DNA of 32,266 nt, taken from NCBI GenBank assembly GCA_003554185.1, contig PWFU01000035.1, positions 1 to 32,266 on the forward strand, written 5' to 3'. Within the stretch, counting starts at the first letter, position 1; each line of letters opens with the position of its first letter. This DNA comes from Candidatus Dojkabacteria bacterium. Its GTDB lineage: Bacteria; Patescibacteriota; Dojkabacteria; SC72; T1SED10-24. Under the pieces are notes generated by a model. The model saw nothing but the letters and a program-made list of their open reading frames with translations, was not told the origin of the DNA and did not search any database. The position numbers and the translations under genes are program-made. Below, piece after piece: positions 31,878 to 32,266 of the stretch.

Positions 31878-32266
31878 ATGAAAAATTTATATACGAAGAT
31901 TTATAACGATCTTGTTAAACACAGGGACGAAAAAACTGCAGAGGAAGATAGAAAATATCACAAATATCAAGGCTATAATTCTTTTGGTCTTAGAGCCCCC
32001 GTACTCAATGGATTATTGAAGAAATACAAGAAGGAAATTAAAGAACTTAATTGCAAAGAGGCATTTGTGCTTACACAAATGCTTTATAATACTGAGATAG
32101 AAGAAACAATTTTAACCGGGAATTTTGTTTTGAAAAACAAAATTGATTGTATTGGGAAATCTGATCTAGTATTTTTTGATAAGGTTTTGGATTATTTCTG
32201 TAGTTGGTCTACAATAGACGATTTTTGTATTAATGTCTTACAACCGGTTTTGCTGAGATATCCAGA
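31878..32266 (+). CDS. AlkD-like DNA alkylation repair protein (partial)
   Basis: An open frame of 129 codons from the ATG at 31878 that runs off the window without a stop. It reads MKNLYTKIYNDLVKH, then YNSFGLRAPVLNGLLKKYKKEI and later YFCSWSTIDDFCINVLQP. FG-(L/V)-R-x-P-x-L and the W-x-x-x-D pattern match the HEAT-repeat fold of the AlkC/AlkD DNA glycosylases, which remove alkylated bases without base flipping. The match is from short motifs, so the assignment to family is good but the activity is not certain. It starts 39 bases after tRNA-Lys. Confidence 0.7.
   Translation, partial: MKNLYTKIYNDLVKHRDEKTAEEDRKYHKYQGYNSFGLRAPVLNGLLKKYKKEIKELNCKEAFVLTQMLYNTEIEETILTGNFVLKNKIDCIGKSDLVFFDKVLDYFCSWSTIDDFCINVLQPVLLRYP

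Overview
The window reads as chromosomal DNA from an AT-rich bacterium with a small, tightly packed genome. It is most likely a member of the Patescibacteria (Candidate Phyla Radiation). The grounds are very short intergenic gaps, few Shine-Dalgarno sequences, small membrane proteins of unknown function, lamin-tail and cohesin-like surface proteins, an AMMECR/radical-SAM-like protein, and a complete division gene set with little biosynthesis. I cannot fix the phylum from sequence alone. Of 36 complete protein genes, 27 end in TAA, 7 in TAG and only 2 in TGA. Release factor 2 is encoded, so UGA should be a stop.

Layout. 1-1728 (minus): tRNA-Asn, a SanA/YdcF-like membrane protein and YvcK. 1771-3239 (plus): a radical-SAM-like protein that has lost its cluster cysteines, then long-form HPF, ending at a strong hairpin terminator. 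3305-10138 (minus, one probable operon): prfB, ftsE, ftsX, an EnvC-like coiled-coil M23 peptidase, a lamin-tail protein and a SurA-like anchored protein. 10193-14274 (plus): gpmI, a cohesin-like surface protein, a glycosyltransferase and two tiny Cys-rich membrane proteins. 14365-14519 (minus): tRNA-Gly and tRNA-Phe. 14588-21918 (plus): ftsQ, ftsA, ftsZ, ftsW, rplU, an RNA methyltransferase, rpmA and a TrmH-family methyltransferase. 21908-30688 (minus): parB, parA, two lepB copies, tRNA-Glu, a zinc-ribbon protein, tRNA-Leu, gatC, gatB, a Fic-like/winged-helix protein, tRNA-Thr, proB, tRNA-Gly, a YtxH protein and a membrane thioredoxin-like protein. 30751-end (plus): rnhB, an RNHCP protein, tRNA-Lys and the start of an AlkD-like gene. 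No gene-free stretch exceeds 300 bases; the longest is about 155 bases, at 28348-28502.

The main theme is the divisome and envelope. FtsQ-A-Z-W supply the ring and septal synthase. FtsE-FtsX with the adjacent M23 protein look like the regulated hydrolase arm. The two signal peptidases and the anchored proteins fit a surface-export programme. ParAB handles chromosome segregation. A second theme is translation: RF2, GatBC, L21, L27, HPF, two RNA methyltransferases and eight tRNAs.

The most unusual points are these. ftsZ has a single in-frame UGA at an invariant glycine. The M23 catalytic domain is circularly permuted with all its active-site motifs kept. The radical-SAM homologue has all three cluster cysteines replaced. 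A Fic-fold protein lacks the catalytic His and is fused to a winged helix. Five tRNA genes each sit 13-39 nt upstream of a codirectional protein gene, suggesting mRNAs whose 5' ends are made by tRNA processing.
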